The translations under genes and the position numbers were made by a program. From positions 25,061,280-25,125,279 of the forward strand of contig NC_083605.1 of the NCBI RefSeq assembly GCF_029168945.1: a DNA stretch of 64,000 bases, written 5' to 3'. Source of the DNA: Cannabis sativa (Eukaryota > Streptophyta > Magnoliopsida > Rosales > Cannabaceae). Position 1 is the first letter of the stretch. The number at the start of each line of letters is the position of its first letter. Shown one piece after another: positions 48,747 through 60,722 of this stretch. Under the pieces are notes generated by a model. It was not told the origin of the DNA, ran no database searches, and saw nothing but the letters and a program-made list of their open reading frames with translations.

Positions 48747-51545
48747 ATTTAACTTACCAACACTCGGGGTGTTGAGTCGTCATGTCTTTCACCACTTACT
48801 GCATTACCTCATTATCTACCATATATATATGGACCCAATAAACATGCATTTAACCTATGTCTTATCGGTCAATCCATAACACATAAAATATACACAACTT
48901 AATTAAGTATTATTATTTCTCTATACATTACTTTAAATACCAAAATATACTCCATCATAATAACTTACATATACATGCTTTGAATACATAAGTTTTGCAA
49001 TCAGATGCTCGTAATATATGAAAAGTTTTTCTTTCTCTTATGACCATCCTTACATGCCATTAAGAGTGAAATTATTTATTCTTCTATGAGCATCCTTACA
49101 TGCCATTAAGAGTGAAATTATTTATTCTTCTATGAGCATCCTTACATGCCATTTAGAGTCACAGTATTTATTCTCTAAATGAACATCCTTACATGTCACT
49201 TGAGAATACATTAAACAATACAAAATAACAAACACAAAGAGTAGGGTAAAAGATCTTATGCAAACTTCTCTTTAATTATTCCCATTCTCTCGTTGAATGT
49301 TATTACAGACTAAAATCTTACTCTCTCTCTGTCTTTTTTTTTTTTCCACTGTAAAGCTATGGTGTCATTCTTGCAGTTTCATAGTTGTTACTCATCGATA
49401 GATACTTTTTCCATGGCACTTGGAAATAAACATGGAATCTCTTTAAAAGGTCTTCTATGTATAAATATTTAACTATCTATCCGACCACCTTTTTGTCTAA
49501 CGTTCACTTCTTAATTTCCTTTATCCATGCATTCGTTGCACTTGTCATGACTTCCCATTTTCCAAGATAATCGTCTATGGATCCTTTTGTTGTCTGATTT
49601 TTGTATCACTCTATTGTATTTTCTTTGCTAATCTCTCTTATGGTGCTTGGTCCTCCATTACCCCCTTCAATCAAGTTGACTTAATTATGAGATTAGCTAG
49701 TTTTCTATACTAACTTTTATCTACTTTGGTATTACATCGATATAGTGATGAAGTTTAAATCTGTAATGCCGATAGATTCTGATAGTTATGTTCAATGATT
49801 GCTTCTTCTAATATACCAGCCATCTGAGGTATCACATAACTTCATACTTATCATAGCATTGATTATTCCAGCCATATTCATATCCTATATATATTGTAGC
49901 CTTCTTTAATTCACCAAAAAAAAAAAAAGTATATCTCAACTTCTTAATTGTACCTCTAAATCTTCCAAATCTCTTAAACATACATTCCAATACTGATTAT
50001 TTACTTAAGACTATAACATATATGTATTAAAACATAGAAAGCACACTAATAACCCCTTTAAAATAAGTTCAATCCTACCATAGCTTATCGTAGCCCAACT
50101 ATTTATTATTTGTTGACTTTTAACAATAAGTCAACCATACCAATCTCATAATGTATTGATCATCCAAGTTATCAGGGTAAGGATACTATATATATAATTT
50201 GCAAACTATGCCGAACAGACCTTACTCTGTCCATCACTATTATACCTCCTATACCCCTACTTGTATTTGATTTATTACTGGAGACTCACTATTTATAATT
50301 CCTTAGTCATAAATTTTTTATTCTTACTTCCCATACTACCTTTAAGCACAAGTCAATAATTCGTTCAAGCGTCTCATTTTACATCCAAACGCCACCAAAT
50401 TATCAATACCTATCTTGTTTTTTTTTTCTTCTTCTAACTTTGCACTTTCAATTGGACAAGACTTAGTAGTGTGCAATAAGTTAGTTATTGTCAGCTTGAG
50501 AGAGTCCTTCCAAAGATCTCTATTACTGGCTTTTTAGATTGAGAAAAATATCTAATATTTTTCCTTTTTTTTTTTTTTTTTGCTCTTAACAATTTTAGCT
50601 TTTGACAAATCCATAGTCATTTTCTTCTCGGGCACTATAGGGCCTAGAAACACCATCTCTTTTCAGCGGGGCTGGACTTTGTGAGTTTTCCTCTTAGTTT
50701 CTCATTAGATGACACTCCAACATACTTATACTATTGCCCATAATATAAGTCGTAATTGGATTGTAGTATCCTTTGCTTACGTTGTGCCTTGAATTCCTTT
50801 ATGTTGCATGAGTGTATTTTCTAATCCCAACACTTATCAAAAACTTGTATAGTCCTTGACATGCCATGACATTCTTCAATATATGTTACTTTGGTCCTAA
50901 TTGTGTCTCACTTTTCTCCTGTCTCTAAGTGAGGCTTTCCTAACATTTTCTCATTGAGCTATACTCCACACCATTGTTGTTGCATCAGTGAGTATTTGGA
51001 ATCTAGGGATGTCACCCTTGAATGCTAATTCCTCCTCTTTCTCAAGTTTTGAATTTGCGATCTACTCTCTATAGTTGTTTGTTGTACACCCGCCACAAAG
51101 CTGCATCCACAATCTCTTAGTTGTGTAGTTGTGATCAATTCCGAGTAGTCACCCTCTTAGTTGTCTCTCATTCATGTTGTACCCAAATTGTTAGCCGTGC
51201 ACAGACCTTTTTTTGTCTTTCTCCTTTGAAAATGTCTCTGTCGAAGCCATACACATTTTTCTCTATTATCTCCTCCACCAAGTAGATGACCTTGAGTTTA
51301 AAGTTTACAACTTTCCTTCGGTAATCTAATATTTGTTGATGCTCTGCTTATCTCTTAGTGTTTAAGATACCTTCATAAGTTATTACCTCGAGTAATTTTA
51401 TCATGTCTCTTTCTAACTTCTCATTTTGGATTCTATTCAGCACACTACACTCCTTTCTATATGATGGCATCGTCCTCTCCTGACTCATTTCTAAAACATA
51501 CTTATCTCCAATGTCTTTGCAAACAGTACTAATACTTCTTACCAT
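48747..51545. other. Internal region of element E without recognisable genes
   Basis: Moderately AT-rich DNA with no frame longer than about 65 codons. A roughly 57-bp unit (TGAGCATCCTTACATGCCAT and following bases) is repeated three to four times at 49,035-49,200. Pol domains could not be found in any frame. Confidence 0.6.
49035..49205. repeat. Short tandem repeat in element E internal region
   Basis: CATCCTTACATGCCAT recurs at about 49,046, 49,103 and 49,147 (a slightly diverged fourth copy is near 49,184), each followed by an AAGAGTGAAATTATTTATTC-like tail. Confidence 0.8.
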
Positions 51546-52062
51546 CTAACTTAGGAGTGTGTAACTTATAGAATATCCAACAAGATAGTACCTTCTCCTT
51601 AAAGATCTATTATTTCATCCTTCTTAATAAGTAGGTTTTCGTAAATTATACTGTCCCAGTCTGGTATAACGTCTACTATTCTAAGTCATCCCTACTTCCT
51701 ATATGTTGGGCTTCCATTCATGGCTAGGTGTAGAGACCGCTTCTTCAACCATTCATAGATAGGTGAAAATATATGCGTCGGTACTTAGTTGGCTATTGGT
51801 ACATTTCATTATGTGCTTCAAGTTCCACTACTAGTGTTGGTGATATTTTGCTGAGCCTGTGAAAACTCTTCAACAAATTGTCTTAGTCATGCTCGTAGTC
51901 CTTCCAATACCTCTATTAGATCGTTAGCCTTAACTATTATTGGGTTCTCTGGAACATCAACCATCTGTGGGTCAGCGGAACACACATCCTTAGCCCCCAC
52001 CTCTATTGGTCGTTCTTTTCACATTGATTCTAACTGACCTTCTAGTTTCATGTGTGAGCTCT
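51546..52062 (-). pseudogene. Gag-like remnant in element E
   Basis: Minus-strand translation shows LRQFVEEFSQAQQN near 51,850-51,900, of the type found in the N-terminal part of chromovirus gag. It is preceded by a Glu/Pro-rich stretch and carries several stops. Its place just inside the primer site agrees with gag. No zinc knuckle was found. Confidence 0.4.
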
Positions 52063-52527
52063 CACAAGAAAGGTTAATTTAATAGAAACAAAAGAGTTCA
52101 ATTATAGGGAGAGAAGATTCCATGAATATATCTAAACTTAATGTTGTCAAGCTTAACTAGTAATATTCTATTTATCAAACAAAGTCTTATGAATTCCTAA
52201 TATAATTTATTCTAAATTTTCAAGAAAGGAACACTGTCCTTCCTAGTTTCAATTCAAGACAATAAAGAAAAATAAAACCTATTCATATTCTTCATAAAAA
52301 GTGTAATCAATCATAACAGGTAATATACTCTTAATTTCTCTAAGCACCCACTACAGATGAGGCACTAATTCTAGGAAACATATTTTAACAAAAATCTATG
52401 TATCACATATAAAACTATTAATGGCAATACCAAGAAAATTAAAACTAACACTTACATAATAGTGAGAGGGATCTTTTTCAGTCTTCTGTATGTATACCGT
52501 GAGTATCCTTCGGGCTAACGGACGATC

Positions 52528-52540
52528 GGCTCTGATACCA
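52528..52540 (-). promoter_or_regulatory. Primer binding site of element E
   Basis: The minus strand reads TGGTATCAGAGCC two bases from the 5' LTR. It matches the plant initiator-methionine tRNA 3' end. Confidence 0.88.
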
Positions 52541-52542
52541 AC

Positions 52543-55364
52543 TGTAACGCCCCGATATTTTGCCTTATTTTACAAAAATACTATTTTCATGCATAATTTG
52601 AAAAGATAAAAAAAATAATTTAAATACAACAGTGGATTTTAAAAAAATCAAAATGCAACAGAGAAGGATCCTTCATTTGTAAAACAAGATACAGTAAGTA
52701 AATAATTTTAAATAATGCATTTCCACTGTGTTAGATTTATCAACTGCTTAAAATAAAACTAAGGCACCACCGGCGTTCTAGATCGTTTGTCCGCCCGTAG
52801 CCGCTCACAGTATACATACCAGAACTGACCCTGCTCACTATACATACTTCCCTGTCTAATACCTGTAGGGGAAAGTAAGGGGTGAGCTAAAAGCTCAGTA
52901 AGGAAATGCTTATCAAACAATACCATATAATATCACACATACCATTAATGTATTTATTAAGTTTTAGCAATATCATACATGCTCTTTTATAACTATAACC
53001 AAATAACTGTACATATGGAAACCTTTATCATACAAGTCTATACTATTTGTTCACACCGTACACATATACAGATCATAACTCCAATATCATACTCATAACA
53101 TAATCATATCAATACTATAGATAATAATAACATTATCACAACATTGGCATATCATAGCCATTACTTACATAACTTGGGCCTAGCCTGACCCTACAATATC
53201 CTGGGCCTAATCTGCCCATATAATAACATGGGCCTATGCAGCCCTACCATTGTTATAGGATAGGGTATCTCTATATTCAACAGTAACATCACTGTATCAT
53301 ACCCACCATAACAATCTCATACACGACTCAGTAAAATGTAGGGTAGGGTATCTCTACATTCAACGGCCTTATCCCGTATCATACCCCACCATGGTCCCTC
53401 ACTTTACCTGAGACGTTAGCATACAACATATAACATACAACATAAACCATACACCATACAACATACAATACACAACATACAGCATACAACATATACAAGT
53501 CATACAACCATAATCTATGTATCAATTTACAAACTCATATTGTGTCCATACCACACATTCTCAGTACCATATACATATTCATAAAAACAAATCATAAGTC
53601 ATATTTCAATACATAAAGAATTTAAATTTATGTAGATAAACACATACAAAACTATCTAATTTCCTTACCTCAAATCCCGCTGCTTAAGAGTTGTTATCTC
53701 GTCACTACTACCTATAATAACACATGGGTCAAGGCCCTAACATTAAAATTCACACTCTTACAGTACAGCAGAAAGAATACTATTTTTGACCAATAACTAC
53801 ACGAATTCAGTAAAAGTTTCCTTCATAAAAATTATAGGAAATTCAATTATCTTTCCAACGATATATAGATCATTAAAAATGGATTAAAACTGAGGGAGTT
53901 ATGATAGTTTTACTAAAACTATTTCTGAGAAGGAATATGGAGTAACGAATCACAGGAGACATCGGAAATACAAAGTTTTGATACTAAAATATTCCAAATC
54001 AGAGAATACTCTCTTCATAAAAGTTTTAGAAAATCAAATTCCCTTTCTAATGACACTAAAATCTTTAAAATCGGAGTTATAACGTAAGAGATATAAATAT
54101 TATACCGAAACAGTTTTCTAGAAATCCTGAAACAAATGGATTTCGAACTACAGCAATAAAACAATAATTTTGACTTAGAATAATCAATAATTAGTGAATG
54201 GTTTCTTCATAAAACATTTGGAAAATTGAATTATCTCTTCAACAGTACCAAGATTGCTAGAATCGGATCATTATTCAGAGAGATATTCGGATTTTACTGA
54301 AACAACTTATATAGAAAATATGAAAAACGATTTACAACAAACAGCGTAAAAATACTAATATTTGACATAGATAAATTTCGATTCAGTAAAACCTTTCTTC
54401 ATAAGAATTATAGGAAATTTAATAAGCTTTCTATAGACACCAAGATTGCGAGAATCAGATGAGTATTTAAAGAGATATGACAGTTTTACTGAGACATGTT
54501 TCATTCTGAAAAATAAGAAAAGGAGACCTACGAAAATTCTCCTATTGTGATCAATAAATAAGTAAATGTAGAGTTTCTTACCTCAAATACATCAAGCTAC
54601 TTGGATCGATAGACATAAGATGATGGTGATCAAAGATGAAAGTGAAGAGTGGTATAGATTTGGCTAAGGATGTAATGGAAAGATGACTTGAAAATTTTTA
54701 GGGTTAGTCTTGCTCAGATAGGTGGGAAGAATAGAACGATATAATTTTAGGGTTAATGAAACCTATACTATTCTGACTCTTATTAGCTTTATTTTTATGA
54801 ATAATAATAATATTAACATAATAACAATAATAATATGATAAATTATTAAATAAACAAATATCTAACTTTTAAATTTAAATTGTAAGCTCTCAATCTCGTA
54901 ACTTTAGGGGCTTAGTTTTGACCTAGAAAAATTACGAATTCTGATATAGTTATTTCTACAAAATTTATAGATCTTTAAATTATCTTTCCAACGCCACTGA
55001 AATCACCTTAATTCGAGCTCTAGAACTCCAGATATGATCATTTTAGTAAAACAGTTTTTAATCCTGCGAATTTATCCAAACCTACGAATTTTTAACATTA
55101 ATTAATTAAACTCACTAAATATATTATAAAACCCTAATGGACCTTCATATTGGGCTTTAATTAAACGATTACTTACTCTGTAAAAATACCATAATATTTT
55201 ACTTTCGTAGTTAATACAGCTTTAACTCTCTCTAGAAAATTGGTACAACTACTCTAAGCAATAATATCAACTCACTAACAACACAAAGAAACAAGATAAT
55301 TATCCTCGCTCAATTAATATCCAAAAAAAAAAAAATTAAATACTATTTTAATCTGGATATTACA
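52543..55364 (-). repeat. Element E 5' LTR
   Basis: A 2,822-bp LTR matching 45,883-48,712. The few differences include shorter G and A runs. It contains the four 192-bp units from 53,821. Confidence 0.93.
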
Positions 55365-55369
55365 AAAAC

Positions 55370-57177
55370 CAAGGAGCCTTTGTTAAAGGAAAATCTATAG
55401 TCTACAACATCCTAATTCTCCAAGATCTTTTGAAGAATTATAAGAGGAAAAATTATTCTCCGAGGTGCACAATAAAGATTAATATCAGTAAAGCTTATGA
55501 CACTGTCAACTGGGACTTTCTTGAGCAACTGTTGAATGCTTACTGTTTTCCAAAGAAATTCATAAGTTGGGTTATGATTTGTGTTAGAAATACTTCATAT
55601 ATCTTACTTATGAATGGGAGATTTCAGTGCAACTTCAAAGGTGAGCAGGGATTGAGGCAAGGGGATCCCATCTCGCCTCTTCTTTTTGTGCTAATCATGG
55701 AGTATCTGTCTCGAAAATTCCAACTTGCCACAAAAGAGGAAAAGTTCAGGTACTGTCCTTTATGTAACAAACTCAAACTTACAAATCTATGTTTTGCAGA
55801 CGATCTTGTTGTTTTTTGCAAAGGGGATAAAGACTTGGTTCTTGTTATCAAAGAGGCTTTGGAAGAGTTTTGTAAAACTTCTAGATTTTCTATCAACTAT
55901 GAAAAATCTCAAATTTTTATGGGAGGAGTGACTCACCCTGATTCTTTGGCTCGAAGAATCAACTTGTCTATAGGGAGCTTTCCCCTGAAGTATCTAGGGA
56001 TCTCGCTTAGATCGACTAAATGGAAGCTTGAGGATTGTGGTATAATTTTAAAAAAGATGAACCAAAAGCTTCTTTGCTGGGCCAACAAACACCTTTCTTT
56101 TGTTGGTAGAGTCCAACTCATTCAGTCAACTCGACTGAGCCTAAGAAACTATTGGATGAGGGTGTTCCTTCTTCCTCAAAGTGTTATAAAAGAAATTGAG
56201 AAACTTTGTCGGGGGTTCTTTTGTGGATTGAAGGGGAATCGTCCTAAAATTTACACAAAAAGTTGGGAAAAAGTTTATCTTTCAAAAGTTTTGGTGGTCT
56301 TGGATTTAAAGATGGAACCAAATGGAACAAGGTCTCGCTAACTCATTTTGTTTGGGATCTTATGAACAAAAAAGACCTCTTATGGGTGAAATGGATTAAT
56401 GTTGTCTATCTAAAAGGGATCAATTTCTAAAGGTATAACCCAAGTTTGGACACAAGTTGGTATTGGAAAAAATAGTGTTGATTAAGGGATGATTTTACTC
56501 AAGAAGAAATTGTGGCTGCTGGTGCAGGAAATAAATTTAAAGCGACAAAGCTTTATAATTCTTCCCTGCAGTAGCCTATAGACCCGACTGCCTAGGCAAT
56601 TTGGTGTTCGTTGATTGCTCCTAAACATGGCTTTATTTTGTGGCAAGTGGTTCATTCGAATCTCCTAACTAGAGATAAATTGAGCAGGTTTCAGGTCGTG
56701 GTGGAAAACGCAAGCTGTGCAGTGTGTGGGTTAGCTAAAGAGAGTCACCATCATTTATTTTTCTGCTTCATTTTTTCGCAGTAAGTGTTGGCAGGTCTAT
56801 ATGTGTGGCTGGGATTTTCAGGTTGGTCCAGTAATTTCATCAGTTGGTGTACTTGGATCCGGTGTGTGCAATTCGATTTCTTAGGGAGAATTATGATGGT
56901 TGTGTTGGCTGCAATAATATACCATTTGTGGAGGAATAGAAACAATTGTATCTTCTTAAATTTCTCTAAAACTGTAAATAGTATAGTTAATAATATAAAG
57001 AAGGATGTCAAATATAGATTGTTCTTGCTCAAAAATAGGAAAGGCTGCAAATGGAGTTGATTACACTTAAGAGATTGATATGTAATTAATTGTTGTGAGT
57101 TGAGTCTTTCCTATTGGAAGGGGCTTGAGGGTGTATTTGCTTGGTTCGATTGATGAAATTTTCTTCTTGATAAAAAA
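55370..57177 (+). pseudogene. LINE (L1-type) ORF2 fragment: reverse transcriptase, zinc-binding region and 3' end
   Basis: This continues the frame broken at 45,882 and is open to 56,341. Reverse transcriptase landmarks are ISKAYDTVNW (55,484 on), GLRQGDPISPLLF, the catalytic FADD (55,793-55,804) and PLKYLGISL. Asn replaces the usual Asp just before ISKAYD (codon 55,481-55,483), which removes a catalytic acidic residue. A frameshift near 56,290 and several later stops break the rest. There a zf-RVT-like region is readable (HGFILWQVVHSNLLTRDKL, then CAVCGLAKESHHHLFFC). The copy ends in TTCTTCTTGATAAAAAAA at about 57,177, the usual plant L1 tail, and passes straight back into the tandem array. 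Confidence 0.88.
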
Positions 57178-57693
57178 ATCACGATCCTTGTCACAGGCGC
57201 CTACACACTTGTGGGCATAGTCATGCCATCCACCAAGGGCACAAGCAGCAAAAAAAAAATTAAATTTAAATTTTTTGATGAGATTTTGCACAATGTTTGG
57301 ATACAAAAAAAAGTGCTTGATATCAATTTTTGTGATAAAAAGATTAATATATTAGCTTAAAGATTTATAAGGAATTTTTTTAAAAAAAATAGAAAAATTG
57401 GTACAAACTTATTTACAACGATAAAAAATAGTTTATAAGTCCATACACGATGTATTTGGAACACAACTAAAAGAAAAAATAAAATCAATCACAATTCTTG
57501 TCCACGGTCGCTCACACATTTGTGTGCATGGTCATGTCATCCACCAAAGGCACAAGCAGGATCAAATGAAACTTTGACTTTTTTCATGATATTTTACAGA
57601 GTGCTTGGATACAATAAAAAAAAAAATAGTGGATGTTTTCATGACAAAAATATTAATAAATTTTTTTAATAATTTTTTCACTAATTGGTATAG
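57178..57693. repeat. Tandem array of about 320-bp units, right part
   Basis: It resumes at TCACGATCCTTGTC after the LINE tail and holds about 1.6 units (landmark at 57,398) before the next LTR. The unit order matches 42,735-44,929. Confidence 0.85.
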
Positions 57694-58560
57694 TGTGAAT
57701 TTTTCACCTAGAAACTCGAGACCAGGCTCCCATAAAAATGACACGTGGACTCACTTTCCTCGAGGAGTGATGAGCTGTCAAAAGGAGACCACTTGAGTAA
57801 AAATCTCGCCTGAACCAGACTTAGCGAGATGATGTGACCCTGACAGAGTCTAGACGCATTATTACACCTGCATGATGCAGGACCGAACACCGGGTTTAAG
57901 ACTCGTATAAACCAAGATATATGCGATGTCCATAAAGGTTTTCATGGGAGTTAGTATAGATTAATTCTTTACTTAGTGAGCTGGTTCGGATGACCTAACA
58001 CACTCGATAACCCGATAAGGCCTCGCATGTCCTAAGTTATAGATTTTTTACAAGACATCCGTATACGCAACTCAAATAGGACGTAGATATCTTAAACACA
58101 TGAGACTCAATTAGTCTTGTACGCATCTTAAGCCTACAAGCTTATGTGAGAATATGAACTGACAACTCGCACCACCAAGGTTGCATACATTGTTGTAGTT
58201 AGTGAATTGGGCCGAAATTGTTCTTCATTTATTATATTTACGTTTCTATTGATTTAAATATTGATATTCAATGTAAAAACGAATTGATAATTAATCAAGT
58301 TCTATACAATCAACGGACACTTGGTTTGTATATAAAAGAGTGATCCAATATGAAATGAATAAGACAGAAACCCTTGCAACAGTGGACTAAGCAGACCGTG
58401 ATCTGACTGAACCACTATACTTCCATTGTGTTATTAATATTTTCTAGTACGTCTGAGTGTCCATTCTTTGAATACTCGCCATTCTAGGTGGAGTAATCGC
58501 ATACTTTTATAATTCTATTTTAATATTTTATTTGGTGTTGTCAAAATTCCTCCAACAACA
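57694..58560 (+). repeat. 5' LTR of the Tat-lineage element
   Basis: It runs from about TGTGAATTTTTCACC to CCTCCAACAACA. The ends are approximate because the partner LTR is outside the window. The next bases, TTTGGCAACGTTTATGGGAA (58,561 on), resemble a decayed form of the TTGGCGCCGTCTGTGGGAA primer site seen in related elements. Confidence 0.6.
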
Positions 58561-58614
58561 TTTGGCAACGTTTATGGGAAAGAATTTTACTATTGATTTC
58601 GGAGGAAAATCATA

Positions 58615-58882
58615 ATGGCTGGAAACCAGACGAATGGAGATAACAATACAGGTTCTTTCAATGTCAGAACAATGAACGTTCCACTCCTAGGTAATGGAAC
58701 GACACCTGTTGACATGATCAATGGAGGAGTGGGACGTACTACTGTCACTCCCCTCAACTTGTTTCCTGAAACCATTGGTCATGCTGGAGAAACTTCAACA
58801 CCGGCAGCCACCATGGGGCGCTTCCTGCCTATCACACCAGCTGTGGTGTCCGAAGGAATTATTCAACTAACCACGACCCAGT
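58615..58882 (+). pseudogene. Gag N-terminal segment of the Tat-lineage element
   Basis: ATG at 58,615 opens about 89 codons rich in Asn, Thr and Gly, then runs into a foreign LTR at 58,883. The continuation in the same sense is at 60,723 after that LTR. No domain is recognisable in this part; its place between primer site and capsid region gives the identity. Confidence 0.65.
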
Positions 58883-60722
58883 ATCTACTCACAAGTATGT
58901 TGTTTAACACCCTAAATATGAACTTCTAAAATGATTATAAATAAACACATATAAAGTACGAGAAACCTTACATTGGGTGCAGCGGAATAATATGTCTCCT
59001 TCCACTCAGATCTCTAACCCATGTATCCTTTCTGTCGCAGAGTATTATCAAGATCTGAGCCCGAATGTCCTTCTTGTTGAATCTGGATTCTTCACGATCT
59101 TCCACACTATGATTGAGGTACCACTTGCTGTGTGGGGGCTCTACTCTATCACTAAGGGGTTCGAAACAAACAAAGAAGAAGAAGGAAAGAGAGGTGGCGG
59201 CTAGGTTAGATAGAAGGCTCAGGTTTTTCTCTGAAAGGAATAAGATGCATCATCTTTTTCTGAAGCCATCACTATCTATTTATAGTATGCCACATAGGGT
59301 TAGGTTTGAATTATTTGGTATTAAAATAATGAAAATATTAAATGATAAATCCGACATAAGTGGCCGGCCATGGCTTATGGATATGGGCCCCACTTTTGCA
59401 ATTTGCTGTTTTATCATTTCTGCATCTCATTTTCTCAAAAACGCCAATTTTCAAATTCAACCATGTAAATGCCAATTTTAACTATTTAATAACTATAATT
59501 AATTATTAAATAATATTGTCATTCATTATATTTAATAATTAGACTAACCAAAGTCTCTTAATTAACAAATATACCCTAAAAACTCTTTCTTTACAATTTC
59601 GCCCTTGCTTAGTGATAAATTCACAAACTAGACATAGTCTAATTTGAGAATTATAATTGATTAATCAAAACGAATTAAATGAGTCTTACAAGTAGTATTG
59701 TCTCAACTAGTGTGGGGACCATGGGCCTATATATCCGAGCTTCCAATAAGCAGATCAAGAATTTACCAAGTAAATTCACTGACTTATTAATTCTTCGTTG
59801 AATCCACGCATAGAACTTAGAATTGCACTCTCAGCTATATAGAACGCTCTATATGTTCCACCATATAGACACGCTATTAATTATCCATTGTTATAATCCT
59901 AATTTGATCAATGATCCTCTATATAGATGATCTACACTGTAAAGGGATTAAATTACCGTAACACCCTACAACGTATTTTATCCTTAAAACACTTAGCCCC
60001 GTATAAATGATATTTCAGCAAAGTGAAATGAGTACTCAACCATTTATCTTTGTTTAGCCGAGCTCGAAGGAAATCATCTTTTACTTTCTATTCGCCAGAT
60101 AGAAGCTATAGATTCCATATTTATGTTTAGCGCTCCCACTCAATTACACTACCGTGTTCCCAAAATGTACGTATCACCCTGACCCAAAAGTAGGCTTAAC
60201 TAAGAAATCAAAGAACACGAATAACACTCTTGAGATTGAACCTAATCATATCAGGATTAAGATCATTTGATCTAGGATGAACTAGGTGATATTGAATTGA
60301 ATAGATATTACGGTAAGTTTAATAAATCTATGTCAAAGTTCAATGTTGGTCCCTTCCGATGCATACTCCATGCATCCAACCCAAGCTTTACTGTAACCAA
60401 TGCTCTGGAAAGAACATAGCATTTCTCCAAATGCAAGTAAACTCTATTGTAGATTATCATATCAGTAAAACCCAGTGTTCTGATAAATCTAGGAATATTT
60501 AATCACATAGTCTTGTTTACTTTCCACTGTGCTGACGACACAATAAACAAGAACAAGAATGTGAAAAGGGTTTGGATGAATTTATAAATCAAATAGACAA
60601 ATAATTGATAATGTGAACCAAAACATACACAAATGAATGAAAAATACTTATGTTTCTTTATTGATATTGAATGATACGGATTACATTGAAATGGAGTTTT
60701 ATTTAGGGCATAAAACCCAACA
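58883..60722 (-). mobile_element. Solo LTR of the Copia-derived family, subfamily of element B, end-truncated
   Basis: About 1,840 bp matches the LTR of element B throughout, including the diagnostic last 150 bp. It ends CCAACA at 60,722. The first 28 or so bases of the LTR are missing at the left, and no clear target duplication remains. It splits gag of the Tat element. Confidence 0.85.

Larger units (their letters stand above)
45883..55364 (-). mobile_element. Element E: LTR retrotransposon, probably chromovirus (Tekay-like) derived, coding-poor
   Basis: The LTRs 45,883-48,712 and 52,543-55,364 start TGTAACGCC and end ATATTACA. They differ by only a few bases and short indels. The duplication AAAAC is at 45,878-45,882 and 55,365-55,369. 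A perfect tRNA-iMet-type primer site on the minus strand at the right LTR sets the orientation. The 3.8-kb internal region has no intact long frame. It keeps a gag-like trace near the primer site. At the other end a minus-strand TTCGAGGACGAAATTTC then AAGGAGGGTAGAA stretch resembles the end of chromovirus pol plus its polypurine tract. The near-identical LTRs mean recent movement, presumably with proteins from another element. Confidence 0.9.
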
